From positions 118,678,699 to 118,742,698 of the forward strand of contig OZ038380.1 of assembly GCA_964036045.1 (NCBI GenBank): DNA of 64,000 nt. Direction: 5' to 3'. The notes under the pieces are model-generated. The model was not told the origin of the DNA, did not search any database, and saw nothing but the letters and a program-made list of their open reading frames with translations. Positions 44,301 to 55,200 of the stretch are shown here, one piece after another. Position 1 is the stretch's first letter. Each line of letters begins with the position of its first letter. Position numbers and translations under genes: made by a program. Source of the stretch: Eutreptiella sp. 'Long Island Sound 2002'. Lineage: Eukaryota; Euglenozoa; Euglenophyceae; Eutreptiales; Eutreptiaceae.

Positions 44301-46439
44301 ATCAACCACCAACCTCCACTCGCCCTTCTCCTTCTTGGGCACGATGAAGGCTGGGCTGGCCCACTCACTGTCGGAGGGTTCGATCCATCCCCGCTCAATG
44401 AACTCGGCCAACAGCTTCTTCATGCCCTCGGCCCGATCGCCCTGAAGTTGGTACTCCCGATGACGATAGATCTTCGGGTTTGGCTTCAGCTTGAACTTCG
44501 CTGTACCAAACCTGCCACGATCTGGAGGGTTCTTGTTGGCGACGCCACTGAATAGCCGCGGATAGGCATTGATCAGCCTTTCCTTCAGCTCGGCGACCTT
44601 CGGGTTCTCCTGAGCCTCTTCAGCCGCTTGCTTCGGTATTGATGCAACCAACCGCACTGCGGTATAGGCCTCTTCTGGGTCCGACTCCGACTTCTCCTCG
44701 TCCGATATGCCGTCTTCATCGTCGTGGGTCTCGACTCCCACCGATAATCTTCGAAAATTTGCGGCCTCGGGCTGGTGCTCGTCGCTACCGGTTCCCACTC
44801 TTGGAAAACCCCACGTTGGTGGGTCCGACCCAACCGGACCATCGTATTGGTCCGCGATGTGATCCATGACCCTCGCCACGAACTCATCCTTCTCGTACTT
44901 GCCGGTGACCAACATCTTGTCATCCCACCAATGCGGAGATGTGACCATGGCCCGCCTCTTCTTGGCTGCCACACGGTCGTGCATCCCGATCCGCATGTGG
45001 TTGATGACGTCGTCGATCTCGGCGTGGGACAGGACGTCAATGCCATCAATTGGCTGATCCGTCCCCTCCTTGGGCTCAAACATGACCTTCATGGGCACCG
45101 CCTCCACCCTACGGATGGATGCTTCATCACCCGTGGGCTGGGCTTGCGCCCCATCCACCAGGAAAGCCTTGGTACCCCACGCTTGACCCTGGGAGGGCAT
45201 TGATACACCCTTGGCGTCGATGAACAACTCCTCCTCTGGCCCGAATGACATCTCATTCAGGGTGATGGAGTCCAGCGTTGACTTGAGACCCTCCAGCGGA
45301 CATGGGGTGGATCCTATGCCGGTTTTGACCAGGATCCCCTTCGCCCCATCCGCGACGATCTTCTCCACCGTACGTCTGGTATTGTCCAGGGAGCCATGCC
45401 AGTACATGTGCCCCCACTCCTTCAAACCCCAATGCCTATGCCAGGCTGAGTCTCCTCGATGCCAATGCCTCTTACACTTCCGTAGAAGTGGGGCATCCCG
45501 GGACGCGAAGACGTCCGTCTCAGGCGCTTCGGCTCCCAACGTCTGAATCATCCTGGCGTACACTTGCGGCGCCATTCCATATTCCGTGAGCTGAACTCCA
45601 CGGTCTCCTCTGGACTTGGCACCCACAGCTTGCACTGCTTGGACGATCCGATCCTCTTACTCAGCATTCCATTGGGATGATCCGCATGCATAGTCTGTGG
45701 ACAGCCATGTTAGGCATTCATCATCCTCCCGGACCAGCGTTGCGCGATGGGGAAGGGCTCCAATGGCATTTGCCACCATGAACCCATACCCCATGATCAT
45801 ATCCCAATCGGTAATGTCGGCCACATAGAAGTTCCGGGATAGAGTGCTTCTCTTCGCCTGATCAGGGCGGTTCAGGCGCTCGTGCTCCCAGAATTCCATA
45901 CTGATAGTGGCCTCATGGGTGCCCCCACCCATGATCTCTCCGTTGGCGACCTTCAGGCGTACCGGTCTCCGGCTGGGCTGCAGGAGTTCCTCCTTGAACA
46001 ACCCTCTTCGGACCAGGCTCACCTGGGCACCCGTATCCACCAACACATCCACCACCTTCTCCTCTCGTCCGCACCGTACTCGCACTTTCAAGTGCAACTG
46101 CCGCTCGTCGCCATGAGGTGTATGGACGACTCTCACGGCATGCAACTCTAGCACGTCCGGGTGCATCAGGACTTCAAGGGTATGGTCACGGATGGTGTAG
46201 ATCTTGGGTTGGTCCTGCCCGTCCACGGGGCTCTCCGTGGTCGCCCCTTCCTTCTTGCCATGTCCCGTACCCACATGTACTTCCCTTGGCAGGGCCCTCC
46301 AGGGGTTGGGAGTGGCGAAACTCAGTGGTTTTGGCTCTTCTGGAGCCTTCTTCGGCACCCGATGTGCCTTCGCTTTCTCTGGGATTCCACTGATTTTCAG
46401 AGGAGAGACCTCCGAGGTCCCACTCCCGTGGGGGCTCCT
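41373..46439 (-). pseudogene. pol: C1 Pol, broken by one TAA
   Basis: Same order as C2 pol: DTGA protease, Dam-like segment (DVFASRDAPLLRK), RT with FVDD, RNase H (LRTDASDYAVGA), integrase with zinc motif and Asp-Asp-Glu, and chromodomain ending VAAVAP and TAA at 41373. A TAA at 45657-45659 replaces a Glu codon of C2, after the protease and before the Dam-like segment. One RNase H motif reads TNHQSL where C2 has TDHQSL, and DGLSRW replaces DCLSRW. The TDH-to-TNH change removes an expected catalytic Asp, so this copy is probably dead in two ways. Confidence 0.92.
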
Positions 46440-49400
46440 CTAGACTTGGCTTCCCGCAGCCCCTTCCGGCTGCGATCCGCCAGAACTTTGTCCACCACGT
46501 TGCTGGGCTTTGAGTTCCTCCAATGTCCTCAACATGTCCTCAGCAACCTCCTCGATCGACCTCACTCGTCGGTCTTGGCCCGGTCCACCACCATAGCCTC
46601 TTCCTCCGCCTTTCCCTTGGCCTTTGCGTTGGCCTTTTCCCCTGTCTCCGCCCTTCGCCTTCCAATCGGAAATCCGCTGCTCCTTGGGCTTCTTCTCGGG
46701 GTGGGCGGCGAAGTAGGCCTTCTTGTCCGCCTCATACACCTTGCACTGACGGTGGTCGTGTGCATGGTTGTTTCCCTTGCCATAACAGACCCAGCACCCG
46801 TCGTGCTCAGACCCGTACTCTCGGAACGAGAGCGGTGGGTTCCCGATCCTCCTTGGCTCTTTGCCCCTTGGTCCCACCCGGCTCCATCTGGACCGATCCT
46901 GCCCACTGTTCCTCACGTTGTGCGCCACAAACGCGAAGAAATGGGCCTCCTCGTGATCCTCCCGGGACCAGTGGTCTTGGCCACTTCCACTACCATCCTC
47001 CGCGGAGCTGGCCGTGTCCTCCTGGATCTCCTGATGATGGCGGTCTTCTCGGTGGCCTCGTTGTCCATGACCATGTCGATCCTGCACGTGGGCCTAGTTC
47101 TTCGCATTGAGCTTCAACTCCACCGTGATATACTTCACGATCTCGTCCAGGCTCATGCAGGCGAAGATGACCTGCATCCTCAGCGGCTCCCCGCGCCTCC
47201 ACTCCACGTTGTTGAGGCGCCCAACCTTTGCCCCATGGAGTCTCCAAATACCTCCACGTACACGGCGTTCTTCAGTCCCAACATCCGGTTGGGTTCGCCC
47301 AGGTTCCTCCTGAAGACATCCATGATACCCGCATGGGTATCCTCCGCCGCCATGATCCTCACCGCCACCCGCTTCTTGGCGCGCTTCTTCTCCTCGTCCT
47401 CCACTCGTCTCTTCCAGTTGCCGGGGAGGACGTCCTTCAGGAGGTGGCGGATCTCGCTGGCCTCGTTCCAGTCCTCCACCAGCTTGAGGCATCTGCGGTA
47501 CTTCCGCAGATACCGGTTCCACTCCCGGACCCGCAACTCACCGCGGTCCAGCGGCAGCGGGATGGACCACAGGTCCTCCAGCTTCTGGTTCGGAGCGTCC
47601 ACCCGCTCCTCATCCTCCAACCACTGGAGGCAGGCCTGCTCCGTACGGATGAATCCTTCCCGGATCTGATCCCGCAGCTCCTCCTTCAGGTCCTGCGCCA
47701 GCCGGTGTGGGAATGTCCGGCATATCCACTTGTCCCGCGGCGCTCCCCGCATCTCGCCGAGGACCTCCTCGGCGAAGTCCTCCCAGTCCAGGATGAAGTC
47801 ATCCAGGTTGGACGGGTTCCCGTCGTAATAGGGGATTTTGATTCCCCTGAGGTCGTCAATCCTGATGGCGTCTCAGACGTCCCCAGCCACTACTCCACCG
47901 AGACGGATACCACCTGTGTCCGGGGGGTGTGAGTACACTCCCCGTACATCCCTCTCCTCCATGGAGTGCGGTCCAGTTGGGCCTGAACCCATGGGGTTTG
48001 GAATGCGGGAAGGACTTGCTCCATCGGCCGTCCATATCCCCGTATTGGGGTCCTTCGCCCACAGGTTTCCGCTTGGATGGCCTCGACCATGTCCGTCGGC
48101 GCTTCCCACGGTTCGCCCCTGCATGGTCCGGCTCTGGATCTCCTCTTCCGCATAAACTACCATATTCGTCGTGATCGGTACAGCCTGGGCGGCATGGGAC
48201 ATCTGTACCGTCAGGCTCCTCGGGTCCGTGGTTACATGCCCTTCCCGCATGGACCCAGCCGGCGCCGTTTGTTCCCCGAGCATTGTGGATTCGCTGAACA
48301 TGGGAACAAAAGGCAGCGCACCCGGGTCAACACGCGGAGGCGCGTAGGGTGCCTCTGCAGGGCCGCCCATGGGTTTATCCATGGCGCTCCTGAGGGTCTT
48401 AACCCGCTCCACCAGCTCTGCCGCGGCCGGCTCTGCCGGGAGCTCCGGACCCGAGGCGAGGGGCTGTAGCTCCTCTAGCCTTTTCAGGGGTCCCGACATG
48501 TCCTCCATCAGGTGGAGGAGGCTGTCCACCACTCGCTGCTGCTTTTCCAGGGCCAGCTCCAGATTCTCCCGGTACCGATCCCGTTCCGCTCGCAGCTCCT
48601 CCATGTGGTTCTCCGCGGTCGACTGGTCGTCCAGGATCCCCGCGACGTCCTCCTCTAGACCGTCCTTGGCGTTGTCCAGGCGGTCAAGGCGATGCACGAT
48701 GGCGTCCATCCCCATCTTCAGGTACTTGCCCATGAGGAAGGACACGTGCTCGCAGTGGCACGCAGCGTGCTTTCCGCCGGATTCAGCGCATCCCGCGGTT
48801 CCCGGCACCTCAGACTCATCGCCCATGGGCGTATCGCCTATGGCGTCCGTCTCTGGTCCCGTGTGCCGGGGCACAGGTGCCGTCCGGGCCCTGGCTGGCC
48901 TCTCCAAGCCCTCGGCGTCGTGCTGCAGGGCGGGCTCGGGGGCCGTATGCGCCAGGCGATCGGCGCGGACGTCTCCTCCGACTCCGAAGGTGGCTCGTAG
49001 GCTGTCTGATAGCCCTCGGAGTGCTTCTCGGATTCCCACAGCCTGACCGGGCTGGGGTCCGTGTCCATAGCCCCGGCGTCCCTTGCCGCGGACTTGGGTG
49101 ACCCGCGCTTCCGGTAGCGCCGGGCCCGTCTTCCACTGCTGCCTGAATGGCAGGCCTCATCAGAGTCCTCCGCGGCGGAGCGGAGCTCGCATGCCTTTCG
49201 GCAGCGACGCTCACACCTGGAGACCAGGTCCTCCATGTCACGTCCTACTCTTCCCGAATGTCGTACTTCTCTTCGGGCTTCAACTTCCGGAGTTCGCCAT
49301 GCTCTTGAACGTCTCGGTTCTTCTATGGCTCTAATCTCCGTCGTGGTCTCCACCGAGTCCACAATACGCACCCGGGGCGTACTTGGGCAGGGCTCATAAG

Positions 49401-49542
49401 GGCCCAGGTCCCCGGGTCGGCGGTAGGTAGGGGCAGCAGGTACGCCTCTGCTACCATAAAGAAGGTCCCTACCAGGACTGGCCCCCGCTGTGCCCCTTCC
49501 GCCTGTAATCCCTGCTGACTTGCCCCGGATCAATGCTTGCAT
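46440..49542 (-). pseudogene. gag: C1 Gag, multiply disrupted
   Basis: ATG at 49542 lies in LTR 2, and the frame crosses the primer site at 49445-49456. Compared with C2 there is a 2-base deletion near 48953, TGA at 47873-47875 (GGA in C2), a 1-base deletion near 47220 and TAG at 47094-47096 (GAG in C2). The zinc knuckle (CWVCYGKG and on) is intact, and the tail runs past it to UAG at 46440-46442 (QV then stop). C1 retains the segment CLKLVEDWNEAS that C2 has partly lost. Confidence 0.9.
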
Positions 49543-51817
49543 TCCTCAAACTCCAGGGTCCAAAATCCAAAAATATAGAAAATAAAATACAATCCTCCTT
49601 CAACCCTGAACAGCAACCAGATCCCACAAATACAGCAATAAGCCAATCCACAATCCAATCCACACTGCGGGCTTCCGTTCAGCGCACCGGTCAACTCACG
49701 GTGGCGGGCATGTACAAGAATTGCACCAAGGAAGAAAGCCCTGAAATTGGCATATGAACACAAATAAATCAAAGTTGTGGAAAGAGGTAAACATACACAT
49801 TCACAGCCATAAACCCCTCATTCCCTGGACTCAGGACCTTCCCTTGACTCACCCACATATTGCCCTGAACCAGGTCAAATGAGATGGCTGAATGCCATGT
49901 GTCACAAGTCACTACACAAACCCCAAAAATGTGTTCACTCCCAAGCCTCTAAATCCTAGCCCAAATGGGGAGGTGGCGTGTCATGGCCTAGAGTGGCACT
50001 CAGGACCATGCCCTACCCTGTCATAACCTTGGTTGGACTTGGAGTCGAATGGGCTTAGAGAAATGACCTATGAGTTTGAACTCATAACATGTCAAAAAAC
50101 TGCCAATTCACACCATACTGGCCATATATCAAATATATGCTCAAAATTGAAGTTACTACTTATCCGAAGGCTCAAAGCATGCATGGAATCGAAGTCTAGT
50201 ATTCATGGAGGATAGAGACCAAAGGCCAATGCCCATGTACATCCCCACCTTACCCTCCAAACCCCTTCGGATATGGGCGCCACGCACTGCCCAAGTGAGC
50301 CCATGATCTTGAGACCAAATCTTGTGATCCCTTGTGCGCCAAGCCAAATGGAGTACTCGATCCGGCATATGGTGGTGTTCAACTCCGAAGCATATGTCAA
50401 CATATGAACAACATACCATGGTTCGACTCTCCATAGGCTTCTTGCTGTTTGCTGACCAGGTGAGTACACAAAATGCAAAAATGAGCATAAATTGAGGTCA
50501 AAAACATGAAAATATGTCCAAATTCAAAGTTGTCATGATAGTATATCTCTATGCTCACCCATGATATCCGCTCATGGTTCAATACACAAATGATTGGAAC
50601 CATTTACGAACAATTCTTCCACTTGGATCCCCAATCGGGCGCATGGAGATACCTTCGCCACTAATATCTACATGCCCCATGAAAACGGGAGTGCACCCAT
50701 GGATCTCTTTGTCAAACATACCATGAGCAATACATACGCGGTAGACTTGGTCTAGCGCTTTGAATTCCACAATTGGGACATGGGCAAAGCCCTTGTCACA
50801 TATGGCTCCCCATCTCTTCGGCCACACGAAGTTATATAACATGGGCGTGAGCATATCAAACATATACCATGCATACAACACATACCCTCAAAATATGGCT
50901 CCCACCATGATATGCCATGTCCCTCCATTGACATAACTTCACGTTAAAAATACGTAGGAACCCAAGGAAAGTTGCTATGCAACCCCAACACTCATGCGAT
51001 ACACTCGAAAGTCACAATAAAATGTTCGGTTGCACGGTCCAAGAGTTATATATCACTTTATACCCTCTTGACCATTATCCCTCGCTATACCGGGCATGTG
51101 TACACACCAAAGGCGTTTGATACTTCCTAAATGGAGTTCAGACCAAGGCGTTTGCAACCCAACCTTCCTCATTCTCTTTCCTCACACTCGCGCGTAGATA
51201 TGGTCCTTCAAAGTGGTCCCACGATTCACTTTTGTTTCTCTTATATCTCCAAGTCAAATGGGTGTCAAGTATAAGGGAAACCTGATTCGGGCATAGGGAA
51301 AGGAGTATGACCACTCGAAGAAGTCCAAATCAAGTGGGCGATGTCGAAGTCGAAAATCCGATTTCGACATCGCGAAAAATTCAGATTAAAATTTCGAGTG
51401 CTTATTTAGAAAATTGCGGAAGCAACGAACCCTTTGCTGATGAAATCTGACCCTTCAACGGAGTATCCGCCAAAATATCTGGAAATGACAGTTAACCAAT
51501 CGGTTAACGCAAAATCGCGAGCCAACTGACAGTCGCCGATACATTGACCATCAGAAGGAAAGGCTGAAAAATTACGGAAACATTATGATAGTAAAACCCT
51601 GCTGATTCCTGATATTCCGATATATAAATCTCCGCTGGCGGTGCCTCGGTACTGAATATGGCCGCTCATAGCCGGAATGGCCAAACCTATCACACTATCA
51701 CATCGGGTTAGATCAGGTGGACGAGAGAGTATGATATCAGCCAATGGCGGCTTGCCGGCACATAGATACACACCCCAAGTGACCCCAAGATGGCCACGGG
51801 GGTCCGAACCGGCTTCG
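49457..51817 (-). repeat. Family C LTR 2 (2361 bp, shared by C1 and C2)
   Basis: Same length as LTR 1. It is the 5' LTR of C1 and the 3' LTR of C2. The last base is G where LTRs 1 and 3 have A (CGGCTTCG), which would damage the integrase-recognised end. The gag ATG of C1 is at 49542. Confidence 0.92.
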
Positions 51818-52209
51818 ACCCCCTTCTCAGAGCGTTGTTACCGCTCGGAAGTCATTGAAGAGAGGACGGGAGGACCCCAATGGGCTCCAACCCCCCCCTC
51901 CATGTCCCAACGACACATGGAGGCCCCACACACGTCGTAAGCGTCCCCCATGCCCCAAGGGAGGTGTGAGGACACTGATACTCAGCGCCCTACGCCATAT
52001 CCGGTCTCCTCTTGATCTACAACATGGACCAAGGGGATCAAAGATAGAAAAACGTCGTCCGTCGACCTAAATAAGTATACCACAATGAAATATATATGTG
52101 GAGATCGAGTGAAGGGGGTGTATGGCCAATCAAGGCCGAAGAATTCCCGGATGAACGCCCTCACTTGTCTCCCAATCACAGAAACAAACAAAATGCCAAG
52201 GGGGATCCA
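51818..52209 (-). other. C2 3' untranslated region with polypurine tract
   Basis: ACCCCCTTCTC at 51818-51828 is the complement of the polypurine tract, with one change from C1. Otherwise close to 40980-41372 and non-coding. Confidence 0.8.
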
Positions 52210-55200
52210 TTATGGTGCTACAGCAGCTACCAAGTGGACCAACACGTCCTTGACATCCAAAGAAATGTTATTTTTCTTTAGGTAGTCCATCCAGACCGTG
52301 GTGTACCTCGGCACAAAACTGCTCGGAGGCTCCCACGAATCCCTGGATGCGGCGAAACCCTTCCAACGGACTTTATAAAGCCTACCCCCAGGCGTCCCCG
52401 GGTCCGGCTTGTCCGCCAGGGTCTTCTCGGCGGTGAAGTCGTCGTCCTCACCCTCGTCGTCCGAGTCCACATCGCCGGCCGTGAACTCGAAGGTGACGGG
52501 ACGTCCGCTGGGGTCTGGTGCTCGGGGACGAAGCTGGGTATGGTCGCGGTCCAGGATCTTGTTATCCCCCACACGAACCGCATACACATCCTGTCCGACC
52601 TTCCGCACGATCACCCCCGGCACATACCAAGATGCCTGCCGATGCCTGGACAGGACATCCTTGTGGTGCCGCTCCACCCACACGGTGTCTTGGAGAGCAT
52701 ACTTCTGGACCTTTCCTTGCTTGAAGTACTTGGCCCTCTTGTCATGCTCGTCCTGAAGTGCCTTGCACACCTTGGCCGCCGTGTCGTCCGCCTCAGCCAT
52801 CATGGCGTTCGCATCCCGGGCCACCTTGCCATGGTTCAACCACGGGAGAGTGCGTGACACTCGATCCCGTAGGAACATGATGCGATGGGGCGACAGTCCA
52901 GTGGGCCCCGGAAGGTCGTGATACGCTTGGAGTACCCTCCACAGCGAATTGTACCAATTCCGGCCCGGTTCGTCGATGTGCAGCTGGGGGAACTTCTCGA
53001 ACATCTGCCGCCCGGCCACCTCAGCCCGGCCATTCGACCGGCTGTGGTATGCCACGGTCTTGGCGTGCCGAATCCCCATGTGCTTGCACATCGTCTTGAA
53101 CCACGTCCCCACGAATTGACTGCCCCGATCGCTGCAGATGACAGCTGGGACATCGAAAATCGTCAGCCAATGCCTGATCATGGCATTAGCAACGGTCTTG
53201 GCCTGCAGCCCCACTCCATGCTTGTCCTTCTTGTCCTTCTTCTTGGACTTCTTGCCCGGGACTGCCACGATATACCCGCTGTGCCTGTCCACCGCAAGGA
53301 TGACACAGTCGTAGGTCTCTCCGTCCACGGTGACCTCAGGCATGGCGAATACATCCATGGCCACGGACCGCATAGGGGCCTCCGGTATAGCCGTATACAC
53401 CGGGTTGCCCGCTGTGGAGTGGTTGGGGCTCTTCGTGGCCCGACACACGGCACAGTCGCTGCAGTACCTGTCCAGGATGGCGTAGTACCCCGGAGGGAAC
53501 TTGAAACGCCACTCCAGGTCCTGCTGCATCTTGTCTCCGCCAGGGTGCATGAGCTGGGCGTTGTGCCAATGGTCAATGAGCTCCTCCACTCGGTTTTCGG
53601 GCACCAGCAGCTTGTCCTTGAGGAACAACTTGTCGCCATCCTCGGTCAAGCCCTCGGGCCATTCGTCGTCCGACGGGGCGCTCACGGCATTCCAGTACTT
53701 GCTCCAGTGCTCGGATGCCGCGTAGTCATCCGACCAGTCCTCTGTGAGCACCGACCTGACTAGCTCTACAAGGGCCACCATCGATTGCTCGAGGGTTTCC
53801 TCTCGAATAGCTTGGACGCGGGCACCCCGGAACTTGGCCAGGTCCGTACGGTTTGCCATCACCACAAAGCACTTGACCCCCTCTTGCTCCATGGTCTTCT
53901 CCATCTGGATGATGCGCTTGGCCTCCTCGGTCTCCTCGGCGTCTCCATGCCTGGATATGTCCATCCAAGCCTTGCCCGCGGGGTAGGCCCACCGACTGAG
54001 GCAATCTGCCACAGTGTTGTCCTTCCCCGGGACGTATACGACGCTGAGGTCGAACTTGGCAAACGTCTCGTGCCACCGGGCCCTCCTTGCCGCCGGTCCC
54101 GAGGGGGTGTCGACGTGCTCCTTGTGCCAGCTCTGCAAGGACTGATGGTCCGTACAAACCACCACCGGTTGCAATCCGATGTGGCCAGACCACTTCCTGA
54201 GCGCACATACAATGGCGTACGTCTCCTTCTCCCTCGCGGTCCAGGTGCGGCGTTGGCCCTCGGCCAGGATCCGGCTCCAGAACGCCACGGGTACATGTGA
54301 CCCGTCGTCTCGGATCTGCTCGAGGACTGCCCCCACAGCATAGTCCGAGGCGTCCGTCCGTAGCACGAATCCCTTGTCTGGGTGCACCAGGAATAGCCCC
54401 AGTTGCCCCAGGAGTCGCTCCTTCAGGCGGCTGAACGCATCTTCGGCCTCAGGGGTCCAAGCAAGCTTCTTCTTGCTCCCCTTCCGGCCATCAAACTTGC
54501 CCACTTGCAGCATCTTGTGCAGCGGCCCCGACAGTTCTGCATACATTCGGACATAGCCCGAATAGTAGTTGCAGAACCCCATGAAGGATCGGAGTTCGCT
54601 GATGGTCTCGGGCTTCTCCCAGTGGTGCAGGGACGCCAGCTTCCCAGGCATGGGACGGCGTTGCCCGTGACCAACCACGTGACCCGCGAACTCCACTTCC
54701 TTCACGAAGAGTGAGGCTTTGGTGGGCTTGCACACCATGTTGTGCTTGTCCAACTCGCTGAGCACTCGGCGCAGATCCTTCTCATGCGCGTCGATGAGCT
54801 CGTCCTCAGTCATGTTCTCCGTGCCGGACCCGATGATGATGTCATCCACGAAGGGGTCGGCACAGTCCCGGACAGGACCGAGTAGGTCCTCCATCATGCG
54901 CTGGAAAGCGGCGTTGCCATTCTTGGCACCCATGGGCACCACCTTCCACTGCATGGGCCCCAGCGGCGTCGACATGGCTGTGCAGGGCCTGGAGTCCGGG
55001 TGTAGCGGCATCTGGTGATAACCGTGTTTCAGGTCTAACACCGTGAAAATCCGCTTTTTCTGTTGCTTTTGGAGGATGGAGTCGATCAGGGGAAGCGAGT
55101 ACGAGTCGTGCTCGGTCTGCTCGTTCAAACCTCTGTAATCAACCACCAACCTCCACTCGCCCTTCTCCTTCTTGGGCACGATGAAGGCTGGGCTGGCCCA

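Noticed and set aside
46161-47669. Plus-strand frames of about 500 codons (also 56998-58422)
   Set aside because: They are antisense to C gag and pol, arise from GC-rich codon use, and match no family.
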